The notes under the pieces: model-generated
Databases searched by the model: none
Seen by the model: only the letters and a program-made list of their open reading frames with translations
What the model was told of the DNA's origin: nothing
NCBI GenBank assembly: GCA_027579435.1
Contig: JANBPK010001539.1
Location: forward strand, 1-37,780
DNA from: Candolleomyces eurysporus
Lineage: Eukaryota > Basidiomycota > Agaricomycetes > Agaricales > Psathyrellaceae
DNA length: 37,780 nt
Reading direction: 5' to 3'
Made by a program: the position numbers and the translations under genes
Shown here: positions 23,255 to 33,746 of the stretch, piece by piece
Position numbering within the stretch: the stretch's first letter is position 1
Layout: each line of letters starts with the position of its first letter

Positions 23255-23686
23255 GGCATTCAGCAGGGATGTAAAAATTACTAGTGTCAACTTTGGGGGT
23301 ATCAGACCCATCAGTGATGGCCACCGGGGCCCAGCTCAGGAGAAACAATGCTCGAAGGAGCAACACCCAGCTGGGATCACCACCTTACCGTAAGCCAGCT
23401 GGGCGCTTTGCATAGCCACCGACAAATATTCATCGGCACACCTGAACGTGCGGAACACCCGCCATCACAGATGGCGGGTGACACAAAATCTCAAGGACGG
23501 GATTATCACGGCATGACTTTTGTTCCCTGCGGACGTCAAACTTGAGGTTGCAATACAGATGCTGCCAGAATGAGGTGACTCGGAAAGGGACCTGCCTCAT
23601 GGTCGCGCTTGTATCAAAGACACTGGGGTTGGGGACAACAGTTCCCCAATCTCGATTTGCATACCTTGCATTGGACGGTCACAGAC
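23254..23686. other. Left terminal region of the composite element
   Basis: About 430 bases without a convincing gene lie between the F-box breakpoint and the TET/JBP start codon. It contains palindromic text: CCCAGCTGGG near 23369, a second CAGCTGGG near 23398, and a perfect hairpin at 23456-23480. Such clusters are common in subterminal regions where a transposase binds. It should also contain the promoter of the dioxygenase gene. An upstream exon of that gene cannot be excluded, since the frame is open back to about 23,609 without an ATG. Confidence 0.45.
23456..23480. repeat. Perfect 10-bp hairpin in the element's left end
   Basis: CACCCGCCAT is followed by the loop CACAG and the exact reverse complement ATGGCGGGTG. 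It lies about 200 bases inside the left edge of the element and 207 bases before the dioxygenase start codon. Confidence 0.7.
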
Positions 23687-25038
23687 ATGCCCTCACCCCT
23701 GCCACAAGGTCTCAAAATTTGTCGCGCGTATGCAGACTATGCCCGTGCACTTCTTGCAGAGCACACCGGAAAGGGTCCAACTGTCAAGTCAAGACCGGAG
23801 ATCCCGCTCATTGTGAAGGGAGAAATCGCAACGGTAGTCGGTCGAGTTTTGGAAGCCTGGAGTAACCAAGGTGAGCATCACTACCAGTCACAGGAAATTC
23901 TATGTGACAGACACCTTGAGGAGTTCGCGTGTCCTATTCCATTGACCAAGTCCTCGAATTGTTGGCAGAAACCTCCAGAAGTAACAAGGACGAACTTCTC
24001 CGGGAGACATTCAAGGGCCCTTCCGCTGAGGCATCCGGTCGGACGCAGCTGCACGATATTCCTTGTATATTCGTCGACAGATTAGGCCACATAGTGACAA
24101 CCTACCTTCCCGGATGCTTTTCGCGCGGACGATCCGTAAGTGACGGATTCAGAATTCCGTGTACTTTGTCCAGAAAGTGAAAGCGGTTCTGATCCGTATA
24201 CAGCGACAGATCCTCGATGCTGTAAAGTTGACCGCAGAATATCCCAATAGTATCATTCGAATTCAGAAAAGCGAGAGCTGGAGGGATCATCGTGGCAGCT
24301 ATGCCAATCCGAGTAAATGTTTGGTCAGGCCTGGCTTAACGAATCTCAGTATCTGTTGGTTTCAACAGGGGCACGGAGTAAGTTTCTATTAATCCAAAGA
24401 TATCGACAAGCTAATCTTCTCACTTGCAGCCGCTGAACTCTATACCTCAAGTTTCATCGTCTTTATGCGAAACCCGAGTCAACCAAGGCGGAGAAGACCT
24501 GCTGACGCAGCTCACGGAAATCAACGGGCTGATTGGTGCCGTGTTGGCAATCATCCACCCAGACCTTTTCGATTACCAGTTCAAAATTATGGAAGCACTA
24601 TCCAGCGGACAAGTCGAAGTAAGCAACCTCCAGTTGATGCAGGAGCTCTTTCAATATTGGTCTACGCCGTTTAATGGTGTAGCTGTGATTGCAAACCGAG
24701 AAACGGCATTGCATCGAGATACCAAAGGCGGACGAGCACTGTTAGACATAGTGACCACCTTCGGAAACTATGAGAACGGTCGTTTCGAAATACCGCTATT
24801 GAGCTCTCGATTCATCTATAATCCGGGGACCTGCATCGCACTCCCAGGATTCTTATTCGAGCATGGAGCCAGCCGGACGGATGGAGAACGGGTCTGCCTT
24901 GCCAGCTTCATCCGACCAAATGTTGGTGAAGCCGCATTCAAGGTGTATGATGAGCCGCCGCTACCGACGCTGAGGACTATGTATCATTACCACGGCCTCG
25001 AAACACCCGAGGTCATCGAGGGAACTATTTGGGACTAA
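23687..25038 (+). CDS. TET/JBP-family 2-oxoglutarate/Fe(II) dioxygenase
   Basis: The family oxidises 5-methylcytosine or thymine in DNA using Fe(II), oxygen and 2-oxoglutarate. Exons are 23687-23870, 23921-24135, 24204-24377 and 24430-25038, giving 393 residues, so the gene appears intact. Family blocks are SICWFQQGHG at the end of exon 3, the iron-binding H-x-D in ALHRDTKGG (His286, Asp288), RFIYNPGTCIALPGFLFEHG with the second histidine (His336), and ERVCLASFIRPN with candidate 2-oxoglutarate-binding arginines (345, 353). All metal ligands are present. The N-terminal 190 residues are helical and lack a recognisable DNA-binding domain. The second acceptor could be three bases further on (23924) without frame change. 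The start is the first ATG in frame. It sits upstream of and convergent to the other left-hand genes of the element. Confidence 0.85.
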
Positions 25039-25071
25039 TAGACTGACGGTGACTATCAACGACTGCATAAT

Positions 25072-25865
25072 TTAATGTTCATAATGGGTACATCGTAGTA
25101 CATCTATTAATGACGCCGTTGCTAATTCCTTCTCCGTTGCTCCAAATACAATTTGGTCCCATCTTGACCAGAGGTTAGCGGCTTCAACCCCCTCCATTTG
25201 GATCGAAGAGATCATCCGATCCACCATAGCTAGATGATCTCCCAGTTCCCCAACAAAGTGCTCCAACCCACTCGTGTAGGCATTGACGATAGGAGCAATG
25301 GGTGGTGTAACAGGAGCCGGCCTCAAGACTTCAAACCTCCAAGAGCGGTTCCAATCATTGATCACGGACGAGAGTGTAGGGAGGTTGGGCCACCGGTCTG
25401 GTAAATCCACCCACCAAGTGTTGACTCCAGCTTGAATCCATCGTGGCATTTTGCCAGTCGAAGCATCGACAAAACAGCCACTGATCAACCCAGTCCACAG
25501 TTCCTCTATATCGTTGGAAGGGGCGTGTCGAGGGATCTTCAATAAGAGGGTTTTGAGAAACCCGTCCGAGCAAGGCCGTGTCGATCCGCCTTCATATGCC
25601 GTCAAAACGCCCTGGTAATTGATTGCGATCTCCTATCAACACGGTTATGAGCTTCAACAAGTGCAAAGTTAACAGGTTGACTGCGTCGCACCAGTTCGTT
25701 CAGGAAGAGACGAATAAAATGATACCGCTCATGGGAGGGAATTGGGGTGTCACGGTTCTGGTAGAGGTACAGCAGCAGTCGTTCACGGCGCAGAAGGATC
25801 CATTGGGAGAGTGAGTCGGCTTCCTGTGTCGTGAAGACGCGAAACGGAGTGGGCAGCTCCATCAT
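25072..25865 (-). CDS. Element-borne protein of unknown function, paralogue 1
   Basis: Exons 25865-25692 and 25632-25072 (minus) give 244 residues. I recognise no family. The N-terminus reads ELPTPFRVFTTQEADSLSQW, followed by a helical region with RYHFIRLFLNEL just before the intron. The second exon contains NTWWVDLPDRWPNLPTLSSV and ends in a helical stretch. The gene at 26154-26978 has the same layout and an intron at the same place and phase, so the two are likely diverged duplicates. The stop codon is 33 bases beyond that of the dioxygenase gene, tail to tail. A CGGACGGG variant of the element motif lies just upstream of the start (25873-25880). Confidence 0.6.
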
Positions 25866-26153
25866 GGGCAGACGGACGGGTAATTAAAATGCTTGACTCA
25901 AGGCTGGACGGAGTATTTAATTCAACGGATGTAAAGTCGGGTGTAGCACAGCAATATAATCTTGTATAGGTACACGGATCCGACGCGGATAAACAGTGGA
26001 AAAAACTTGGGTTCTCTGGTGACAGTAGCATACCCCCGAAACCATGAGACGGAGCCTGTTAATGTAAGGAAGGCATCAGCGGACCATCGAAAAGTGAGGG
26101 GAGAAGGCGTCAAGAAAAAAGCCCGTACCATAGTCCGCGGTTGAGTTGGGCAG

Positions 26154-26978
26154 CTAGGCTACAGGGTCAACCCCAGCCCCGGTCCCTTTGCTTGTGTCTT
26201 CTTTCCACCCTCGTTCCTCTGAATACCTAGATTGTAGGCTTGCCAAATCTTTTTCAATCGTCTTGAGTTTCGTGATTCGCGTTGAGACTTCCGTGAGATA
26301 GCGCAAGGTCCTTCCAGACTCCAATTCCAGGAGATTGACCAAGTCGTAAGCAACACTGAGCGCAGCTTCCAACTCGCTTCGATTCAGAGAGGTGAGGTCG
26401 ACCACGTTGAGACCTGCCGTATTCACCAGGGGAATCATATTCCGTCACTGACGCTTCCAACAATCAATCGTGAACTCGACGGATTGGATGGGGTCTTGCT
26501 CATCCGTCCGTCCGAGGAAACCACCCCACCAGTTGCCTGTATAAAATTCCAGGAGGTCATCACTACGATCTCGGCGATCCAGCATAATATCGACAACTGT
26601 TTGCGCGTCAGAGAGACGATCCTGGGTCAAGGCACGGACAAGGCCAACCAAGGCTGTTGGGGGGGAGATTCGTGACCCATGGATGATCACGGCATACCCA
26701 GTGAGGTATGATCCAATGGACTGTACGGTTGGGACACAATCGAGGTCAGCAAATAGCCAGTGGTCGAAATGAACCAATGAAGCAGCATCTTGGCTCACAA
26801 TTTCTGCAACAAAGTAACGAAAGAATCTTTCGCTCTGAGATTCAGAAAAATCTCCGTGGCCACTGATCCATGCCACAGCAATACTCCTGAGCCGACTGGA
26901 GGCGTAATTGAGCACTCCTTGCCAGGAGATATGATCCAACGCGTTAAAGACAGCAAAGGTATGCGGCAGAGTCGTCAT
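26154..26978 (-). CDS. Element-borne protein of unknown function, paralogue 2
   Basis: Exon 1 is 26978-26799 and exon 2 starts at 26720 (minus). The start TLPHTFAVFNALDHISWQ, the helix SERFFRYFVAEI ending at the intron, and GNWWGGFLGRTDEQDPIQSV followed by CWKR line up with paralogue 1. A TGA at 26445-26447 interrupts the frame, but the same frame continues for another 97 codons with a good helical, coiled-coil-like tail (NRSELEAALSVAYDLVNLLE and beyond) to 26154. Either this is a nonsense mutation, or a 39-base intron (26454-26416, GTCAGT to GGCAG) removes the stop while keeping the frame. Such an intron would be shorter than any other seen here. Without it the protein ends after 151 residues. 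Confidence 0.5.
26503..26514. promoter_or_regulatory. Element motif TCCGTCCG, triple tandem example
   Basis: TCCGTCCGTCCG inside paralogue 2. It is one of about a dozen places in 24.8-36.6 kb where the octamer occurs on either strand. The others are 24874, 27465, 28182, 28427, 30516, 31694, 33429, 34815, 36501 and 36518. It was found once (1632) in the preceding 23 kb. It occurs in both coding and non-coding DNA, so it is not a codon-usage effect of one gene. Confidence 0.5.
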
Positions 26979-27079
26979 GAGTCAGAGGACAAGGGAACAG
27001 AGCGATGGGGTGATGAACGGAAAATTCCAATTGGCGGCGGAGAACTCGCTACAAGATCCATATATCTAGATAGCCCTTT

Positions 27080-30000
27080 CTAGTCTACCAAAACGGTCAC
27101 CTTGGCTATTTTGATGAATTCGGAAGATGCATGAATTCCCAGACGATGCCACATGTCGGCTTGTCTGTAGGCATATGCATCAACAGCCAGGTCCGATTCT
27201 CCTTTGATCCAGCACAAGACCTCCCTCTTCCGAGTAAACATGTACCTAACATACCACTCTATCTCCGCAGTGACAATAGTCAATTCTTCCTCCCATCGAT
27301 CCCGGATATTCAAAGATCGGATCCAGTTCACCCGGTGGACTGGGCGATCGGAGGTGAGCTCGGGAGGTCAGGCGGTGACAGAGAAGCGCCACTCACCTTC
27401 CTCAAGTTGATCATGGGTTTCCGAATCCTTCTTCACATTGAGCCTCCAAATCCAGGACAGGTCATCCGTCCGCAGACCCGGCTTATTAGGGTCATAGATT
27501 GCCGTCACAGCTTTTGTATCCGCCCGCGATAAGTCTTTGAATTGAGGGTGTCTGTCCTCACCTGCCAGTCTTTTGAGAGCCCACTTGGCTAGCTTATATC
27601 GTTGAGCATTGAGCTGCATCGACGTCTCGACCAAGTTGATTGTGTCGTACCCACGGGTTCGCTCACGTTTTCCTTTGGCAAGCCCTCGGTTGGCACGGTA
27701 GAGGTAGGACTTGTTCACGATGTCGGACCGGAGATTCTCCAAGGCTTCATTGGCTTGCGCAACCCGAAGGTCTATCTCCTTCTTGATCAGAGGGTCCCAC
27801 CCGGATGGCACATTATCAAAGGATGATGGGAGGGGAACGACTGCATACTCGACCTGTTTTCCGTCCTCCCAAGGTCGGTCCTTCTCCCGAGCGAAGCACC
27901 CGCAGGATTCCTCACATGTGCAAACGTCATGAACATCGGGACGTCCGCCCTTCATCCGATCAAATTTCACCGAGGGAAACAGGGTTGCAGCACGGGAATA
28001 CAAATCGTTGAGCTTCGTCAAAATGGATTCCCGTTTTTTCTCCAATTCGAGCTCACGGGCCTGTGTGGGCGATTTGTGATAACCTTCGACGAGCACTCGT
28101 GCCTGTAATCTGTCGTTTGGGAATATGAGTATTTGAATAGGCGCTTGGGAGAAGCTGTGGTGAGACAGACGGGTTGGGGGACGGACGGACGGATAAATGA
28201 AATCACAATACTTACTGCTGGTCCTGGATTGCGATACCTGCTGATAGCCATCCTGCAGTGCCCACTAGGCTGTTCTTCTCCTTCTCGTCCCGCATCAAAC
28301 AAATTTGAACGGTCAGGCGCGACTCAACTTGATAGACGTCAGTTTCAAGTTGATGATATTATCGAATGGGGCAGGAGAACGCACTTGTCATTGTGGATGG
28401 ATTCAAAATATCCATCGATGAAGGATCGGACGGATTCTCCAGTCGTTTCTTGTTTGCTTGGTCGATCTGATATCTCCATTTTAATCGCTGCTGAGGTGAC
28501 GTTGAGTTATCGTATGAGGCAAACCGCTTCCGAGCTGACTCGAGCTCTTCCGAGGCGCGCTTGTGCTGTCGGATGAGGAAAGGTACTGTGAACAATGGAA
28601 TGAGTTTGGCATGCACATACAGAAGTCCCAAAGCAAATATACTAACCCAATGTTTGAAGCTTCCTCCAATTTATATCTGCCATACAAGCATCAAGCATAT
28701 CAGCACGATTGGGAAGGGTCATGGTCCTTGTTATGTTGGCAGCTCCGTTAAGCTGTGACCACAACGACTCCAGAATCTCGCCGCTCGTCACACCAGCACC
28801 GGGAAAGAAGGTGGGTCCAAATCTTGGAAGACACTCGTCTCGGTGACCATGAACGTGAAAGAGGCCAATGAGAAAATGGACGGGAAGGGAGGACGGGAAC
28901 GAGAGGAATTGTCCATGGGAGATCCTGTTTCGGAAGTTTATGCAGAACTGGCAGTTGATGTCGTATGCAAAAAGAACAGCAGGTAATGCTTCTGCATTTG
29001 TTGAATTGCAAGCTTGACAGAATGCGTAGTCCATGTTAAGTTGACTTTGTGGAATCAGTTGTGCCACCGGAAGCGATTTGGAGGGCACTTACCGTTCACC
29101 CTTCTGCAAATCCACACATGAGGAGGGAGCAAAGCAGCCATGCCTGGCGCATGCTATGGCTACAAGCCCAGTTGAGTCATAGCCTGGCTTACTCTTGTTC
29201 TTATCTGTGACGGCTCGATGCTCATAGCAAGTTGGTTCCTGCCAACTATCAGTGATACCCGTGAACACAGACGGAAGGTGGAACGGACCTCTGTTATTTC
29301 TTTTGTGGATTCTATATGCTGCTTGTAGGCTGTGGACTCTGTAATATACATAGCTCCGTCGCCGAGCCTACCCGCCATCTCAATCCCACTGCCTGCCCTG
29401 ATTTGAAGGTGATTGCACACAAAGTTTCCATCACCAACAAGGTAGCGGTAATAGAGGTATCTAGAGGTAGGTATGGTTCTCAGTCTGGCCCACTTACAAT
29501 TGAAATTGGTGCGTACTCTGGCCCCTTTTCCTTCCAATTATCGGGCAGATTAATACCCACCTGCGGGCATGCAGGACAGAATAAAGCAAAATCCCCTTTT
29601 GATGGCACAGAACTGCTTCTGTTGTGGCCGAACCCGTAACGCTTCAGGTTGACAAGGTGGTTCCATTGCTGCCACACCCTGGCCAATTCACGCTTCCTGT
29701 CCTGTTTCAAGGTGGATTTTAGCTCGTTTCGGATGGAGAGATCGCACTACTCACTGGGGTCTGCTCTGGAAACATGAAGTTGGTCAGGCGCTGGAGAATC
29801 ATGCAATAATTCTCCGTCGATTGGTGTGCATCCACTTTCATTAGGTGAAAGTGCTTCAAGAGGGATGAAGTGAAGACGGTTGAGACATCACTTGCAGATG
29901 CAGGATAGAACCCAAGGGATAGGTGTTGTTGATCAACAGGCATTGCATCTTCACAAATGCAAGGATAGACTGGAATGCGGTGAAATCCGTTGGTGTGGAC

Positions 30001-30858
30001 AATAGTCACAACCTTCCCTGAGCCCAAATGTTGTGCATTTGGCGATGCACCAAATGTTGGATCGTTGGAGGTATCTCCGTTATTGTTCTGTAGTTCGTTG
30101 AACTCGAGACACCGTGCTTCCAGCTGCTCCCGGCTTTGCTTGTAGCTTGGACAAACCGATGCATTGTGTCCCAAGCAAACAATAGCACCTACTCTCCAAA
30201 GCCACGAGGGTTGAAAGAAGGTACCGTTCCATTTTTCGACACGGTGCAGTGGGTGGTGACGGTGTATGGTTTTACAGCAGCTGCGGCACATTTCACCAAC
30301 GGCCACACAGTCAAGACAGCGCCAGACGGTGTTTTCGATAATACCACAGTGAGAGCACTGGTCGGATGACCTGTTCTCGTTTGCTATGGTCTGACTGAGG
30401 TATATTTGCTGCTTGTTGAGAGACCACTCCTTCATGTATTCGTGGGTACTCTAATGCAAATCATAAGTGCATATTCTCTTCATTGAAATTCCGGAACCCA
30501 CCTTCCCGTCACTGGTCCGTCCGTCCAACCGACGGAAAATCGCGGGATTGATATACTCCGCTCTATCGTCCTGGAATGAACCAAAGTCCGGGGAGGTAGA
30601 CACAGTATCTGTTGTGGCCAGAGGACGTTCCTTCCGGTGCCATTCGGGTAAACCTGGGGTGGAATTGCTTCAACGACGTTTCAAGGGTCGGAAACTCTGA
30701 GCTTGTGGAAGATCCTTGGACATATTTGTACCCTTTGTAGGAGAGGTTGACTTCTTGGATTTTGTGAAACGCGATCTCGGACCTCTGGAGGTTGATGACT
30801 CCACCAGGTTAAGCTGGACAAAGCCTTGAGCTGGAAAGACAACTTTCCGTGACGCCAT
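27080..30858 (-). CDS. KDZ transposase with CxC2-type cysteine cluster
   Basis: A DDE-type DNA transposase of the Kyakuja-Dileera-Zisupton class. Eleven exons (minus): 30858-30732, 30653-30502, 30450-29755, 29701-29517, 29460-29289, 29238-29093, 29044-28647, 28585-28385, 28327-28216, 28109-27397 and 27339-27080, giving 1053 residues with no internal stop. The N-terminal cysteine cluster runs from about residue 125 (QCSHC, then WRCLDC, CRSCC and several His). Downstream are FALFCPACPQVGINLPDNW, then YLVGDGNF and CARHGCF. The catalytic core has AYDINCQF (Asp521), GLFHVHGHRDEC, and GEILESLWSQLN (Glu582/585). After it come GTAGWLSAGIAIQ and a C-terminal helical region. Introns are 48-78 bases except the ninth (106). 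All splice sites fall where the family alignment demands, so the enzyme looks functional. Confidence 0.92.
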
Positions 30859-31045
30859 ATGGGTTGTGATTGAAGGGGTGGGGAGGCCTGGTATAAAAAA
30901 GNCAATAGCTGCTGCATGGTTGACGCCTTTTAAAGNCACACTCCACCATACATCCACTCACTGATCTCCTGAGCACCACCATAAATCCCTCTCCTCACTA
31001 GTCACGGCCGTCTTGCTTGCACAGATCTTGTCCGACAAACACATT
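30859..31045. promoter_or_regulatory. Divergent promoter of KDZ and homeodomain-like genes
   Basis: 187 bases separate the two outward-pointing start codons. TATAAAAAA at 30892-30900 has the right strand and distance (about 150 bases) to serve the plus-strand gene. Two single Ns at 30902 and 30936 lie in this spacer. Shared control of transposase and accessory gene is plausible from the layout but unproven. Confidence 0.4.
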
Positions 31046-33642
31046 ATGGTCTCTGACCCGTCAGACTATGGCTCGGACTCAGACTCCTCTATTGGCTTTC
31101 TTGACGATGACGGTGACGACGAACACCTTCTGCCCAAGGTCGTTCCTCTCCAAGACAGCAAGGAGAGGAGACTGGAGGAAGTCTTTACTCCAAACCAGCT
31201 TCGCTACCTAGAGTCTCTCAAGGTGGACTATGTGGAGCTGCGACGAGACCAGAGGCCTGAGTTTGCACTGAAGATTGCGGGGAGGTTCATCAAACACATG
31301 CAGAGACATGGGCTAGCCAAGACCGACCAGGCTCAAGGCCAGGTTCGAGCGGTATGTGGGGTTAAGTTGATTCTGGCAGCAGTCCATTCACTATCCAACA
31401 GAAAGTCCGTACATGGTTTCAGCAACACTGTCGACCCAAGAAAGATCTGCCACGGTGGGCCAGAGCATGGACTGGTCGGTGGGTTTACTACCATGAGAAC
31501 CCTGATGCCGTGCGGCAGGCTTGGATCGATATCCGACGTGCAAAAGGTGAAGATATACCCGATATTCCGCCCGACGAAGACTATATTTCTGCAGATGATG
31601 AGGATGACAATGCGGTGGATGAAAGCGGCTTCGAGCACGAGAATGGCAAGGGTGGTGTTCAAGCAGTGGGAGGAAAGAAAGATGACGGACCCGTCCGTCC
31701 GCCCGTCGGATACTTCCAGCAGGCCCTCTCCCAGACTTGGAAGCAGCTTCCCCGATCGATTCGGATGGATTATGAAAGGAAGGCCTTGGAGTCGCGGTTG
31801 GATGGTCCAACGCAGGAAATGCAACAAACGTGAGCCACTCTGTTGATGTATCAACTCTGCTGGGAACTTACCTCTTTCCGTCTTGACTCAGACTGGCAGA
31901 GAAGAAGCTTCCCCGGATCGCGTCTCACTTTGCGGAAACCATTTTCAAACAAATGGGCGTCCGAGTAATGATGCTTGTCACCTACACTGATCCAGATCAC
32001 TCAACCGTCTGTTGTAAGTTCCCAGTCTCCCAGTAAGAATGCGAGACTAACCCTCCTTCAGCGATGATAGACTACAATGGAAGGGCCTCCTTTGGCCGTA
32101 AACCCTTCCTGGACTCATTCAGGAAAGAGGTCGCTGACTCTGGGATAATGGCGTTGTGGGGTGCTTATGCGAAGGAGACTGGTGTGACCAAAGAAGAAAC
32201 CAAAGTTGATCCGGGTCTGATTCGTCGGGTCGGAAAGCCGCTGCTCCCATTGGAGCTGAATCGATATGGAGAGCCCAGGATCCCAAACCCCTCCACAATC
32301 CCGGACGGCGAGCAAGCAAACCAGTATCTCCCCCAAGTTATTCGAAACATAGTAATTTATAATTACGGTGAGCCTCTTGAGGGTTGTTCTGCATCAATTG
32401 TGGCTAATTCATTTTCCGCCCTTAGCTCGCTCCTCTGGTAGAGCGCCGAATCGAACTGTACCCCCTTGGTCGGATATCGTTGCCAATATCCGCTGCTTTG
32501 TTAGCGAGGAGTACCTGCCCGATCACCTCGCAACTAACTTCAAGGAACCTTCAGCTATCAAGGTTGGACCCGCTAGAGAGATTCTGCTTTTTTGGCGAGC
32601 GCGACAGAAGGCAAAGAAAATTCCGTTGATTATCCACAGCTACATCGACGACTCAGGCCAGCTGGTACCCCGTGAACCTCGTGAGCCCTTGTTGGGGCAT
32701 GAGGAGCTAGCCTCCGACTACCGGGATTCCGATGAAGGTATTCCCCACGTTCCGCCAAAGAAACGACAGCGGAAGAAGAAGATCGTGCTGGGGGATAATG
32801 ATCGTTTGGAGGCGGGTTCATTGGCGATTGGCAAGGGGGACACATCAGAGAGTAATCCGTTGGCCAAGGGTTCAAGCGGGGTTCGGGCACCCGTTGGATC
32901 AATCCACTCTGGAGCCGCACTGCCAGACATTGATTTGGCGCTGAGAGGGTTGGGCGATCCCGTCCCTGATGAGACTCAGCCTAGGTCTCAAAGGCGACCC
33001 GCGAAGCAGTCCGTGAGACGAGTGGTGGACAGCGATTCACAGCTGGAGGACCAGAAACCCATACCACTGGACTCACCCTTTGCCTCGCCACCACCGGATA
33101 CCGTTGCACTATCGACACCAACAGAAGCGAGTCGTCGACCTTCAGCATGCCAGACCCGTTCGACGACACCTGCAACCAATGCGTCTTTGATCCCGCGTGT
33201 AGCCCCTGGCTACCTTGATTCCTTGGAAGCTGATCTTGTTGGATTGAGTGATGAAGTGAAGAGGTTGGTCCTTGACACTGTTCAGAGGAACCAAGGTGGT
33301 GGGCGGGAAACGATGGTCACCACAATAGTAGGCGCTGATCGGGCCAGGGGCTCAGATCCGTCCATCATCATCAAACAATCGGATTCTCCGCTACAGGTAA
33401 ATGGTCCCACTGATCCGCCGCTCATCGATCCGTCCGAGTCGCCCATCCCTGAAGAGTACGCAAACGGCAAGGGACAGAAGAAGGGAAAGGCCAGGGCAGT
33501 CCCAATTACTGACGAGTCTGGGAAGCGGCCACCTGTTCGACGTCGACGTAAAGAGGAAGAAATCCTAGCTGAGATGGCAGAGTCAGCTGGAGCAAAGTCT
33601 GGTCCCCGCAATCGCTCCAAGAAGGCCACTAGACTGTCTTAA
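31046..33642 (+). CDS. Homeodomain-like accessory protein of the KDZ element
   Basis: Exons 31046-31351, 31402-31829, 31892-32013, 32062-32367 and 32426-33642 give 792 residues. An acidic N-terminus (SDYGSDSDSS, DDDGDDE) precedes a helical segment with FTPNQLRYLESLKVDYVEL. After the first intron comes KVRTWFQQHCRPKK. Helix plus WF-containing recognition helix is the pattern of a homeodomain with an enlarged loop, and the usual Asn at position 51 would be Gln. The middle contains a block around FGRKPFLDSFRKEVADSGIM. The C-terminal 350 residues are disordered with basic patches (PPKKRQRKKK, PVRRRRKEEE) that could be nuclear localisation signals. The gene is divergent from the transposase, which fits a DNA-binding helper. 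The homeodomain reading is inference; no full family match is claimed. Confidence 0.6.
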
Positions 33643-33746
33643 TGAACTTTGTATGAATCCCGCACAACAAAGCTGATATAGTGATAAATTGATCCCTGTA
33701 TGTACATATACGAATGAAGATATTTCTAAGAAATAATGCTCAGCCC

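Noticed and set aside
30654..30731. In-frame TGA near the start of the transposase as a nonsense mutation
   Set aside because: A 78-base GT-AG intron removes it and keeps the frame into the next exon, and the remainder of the gene is intact.
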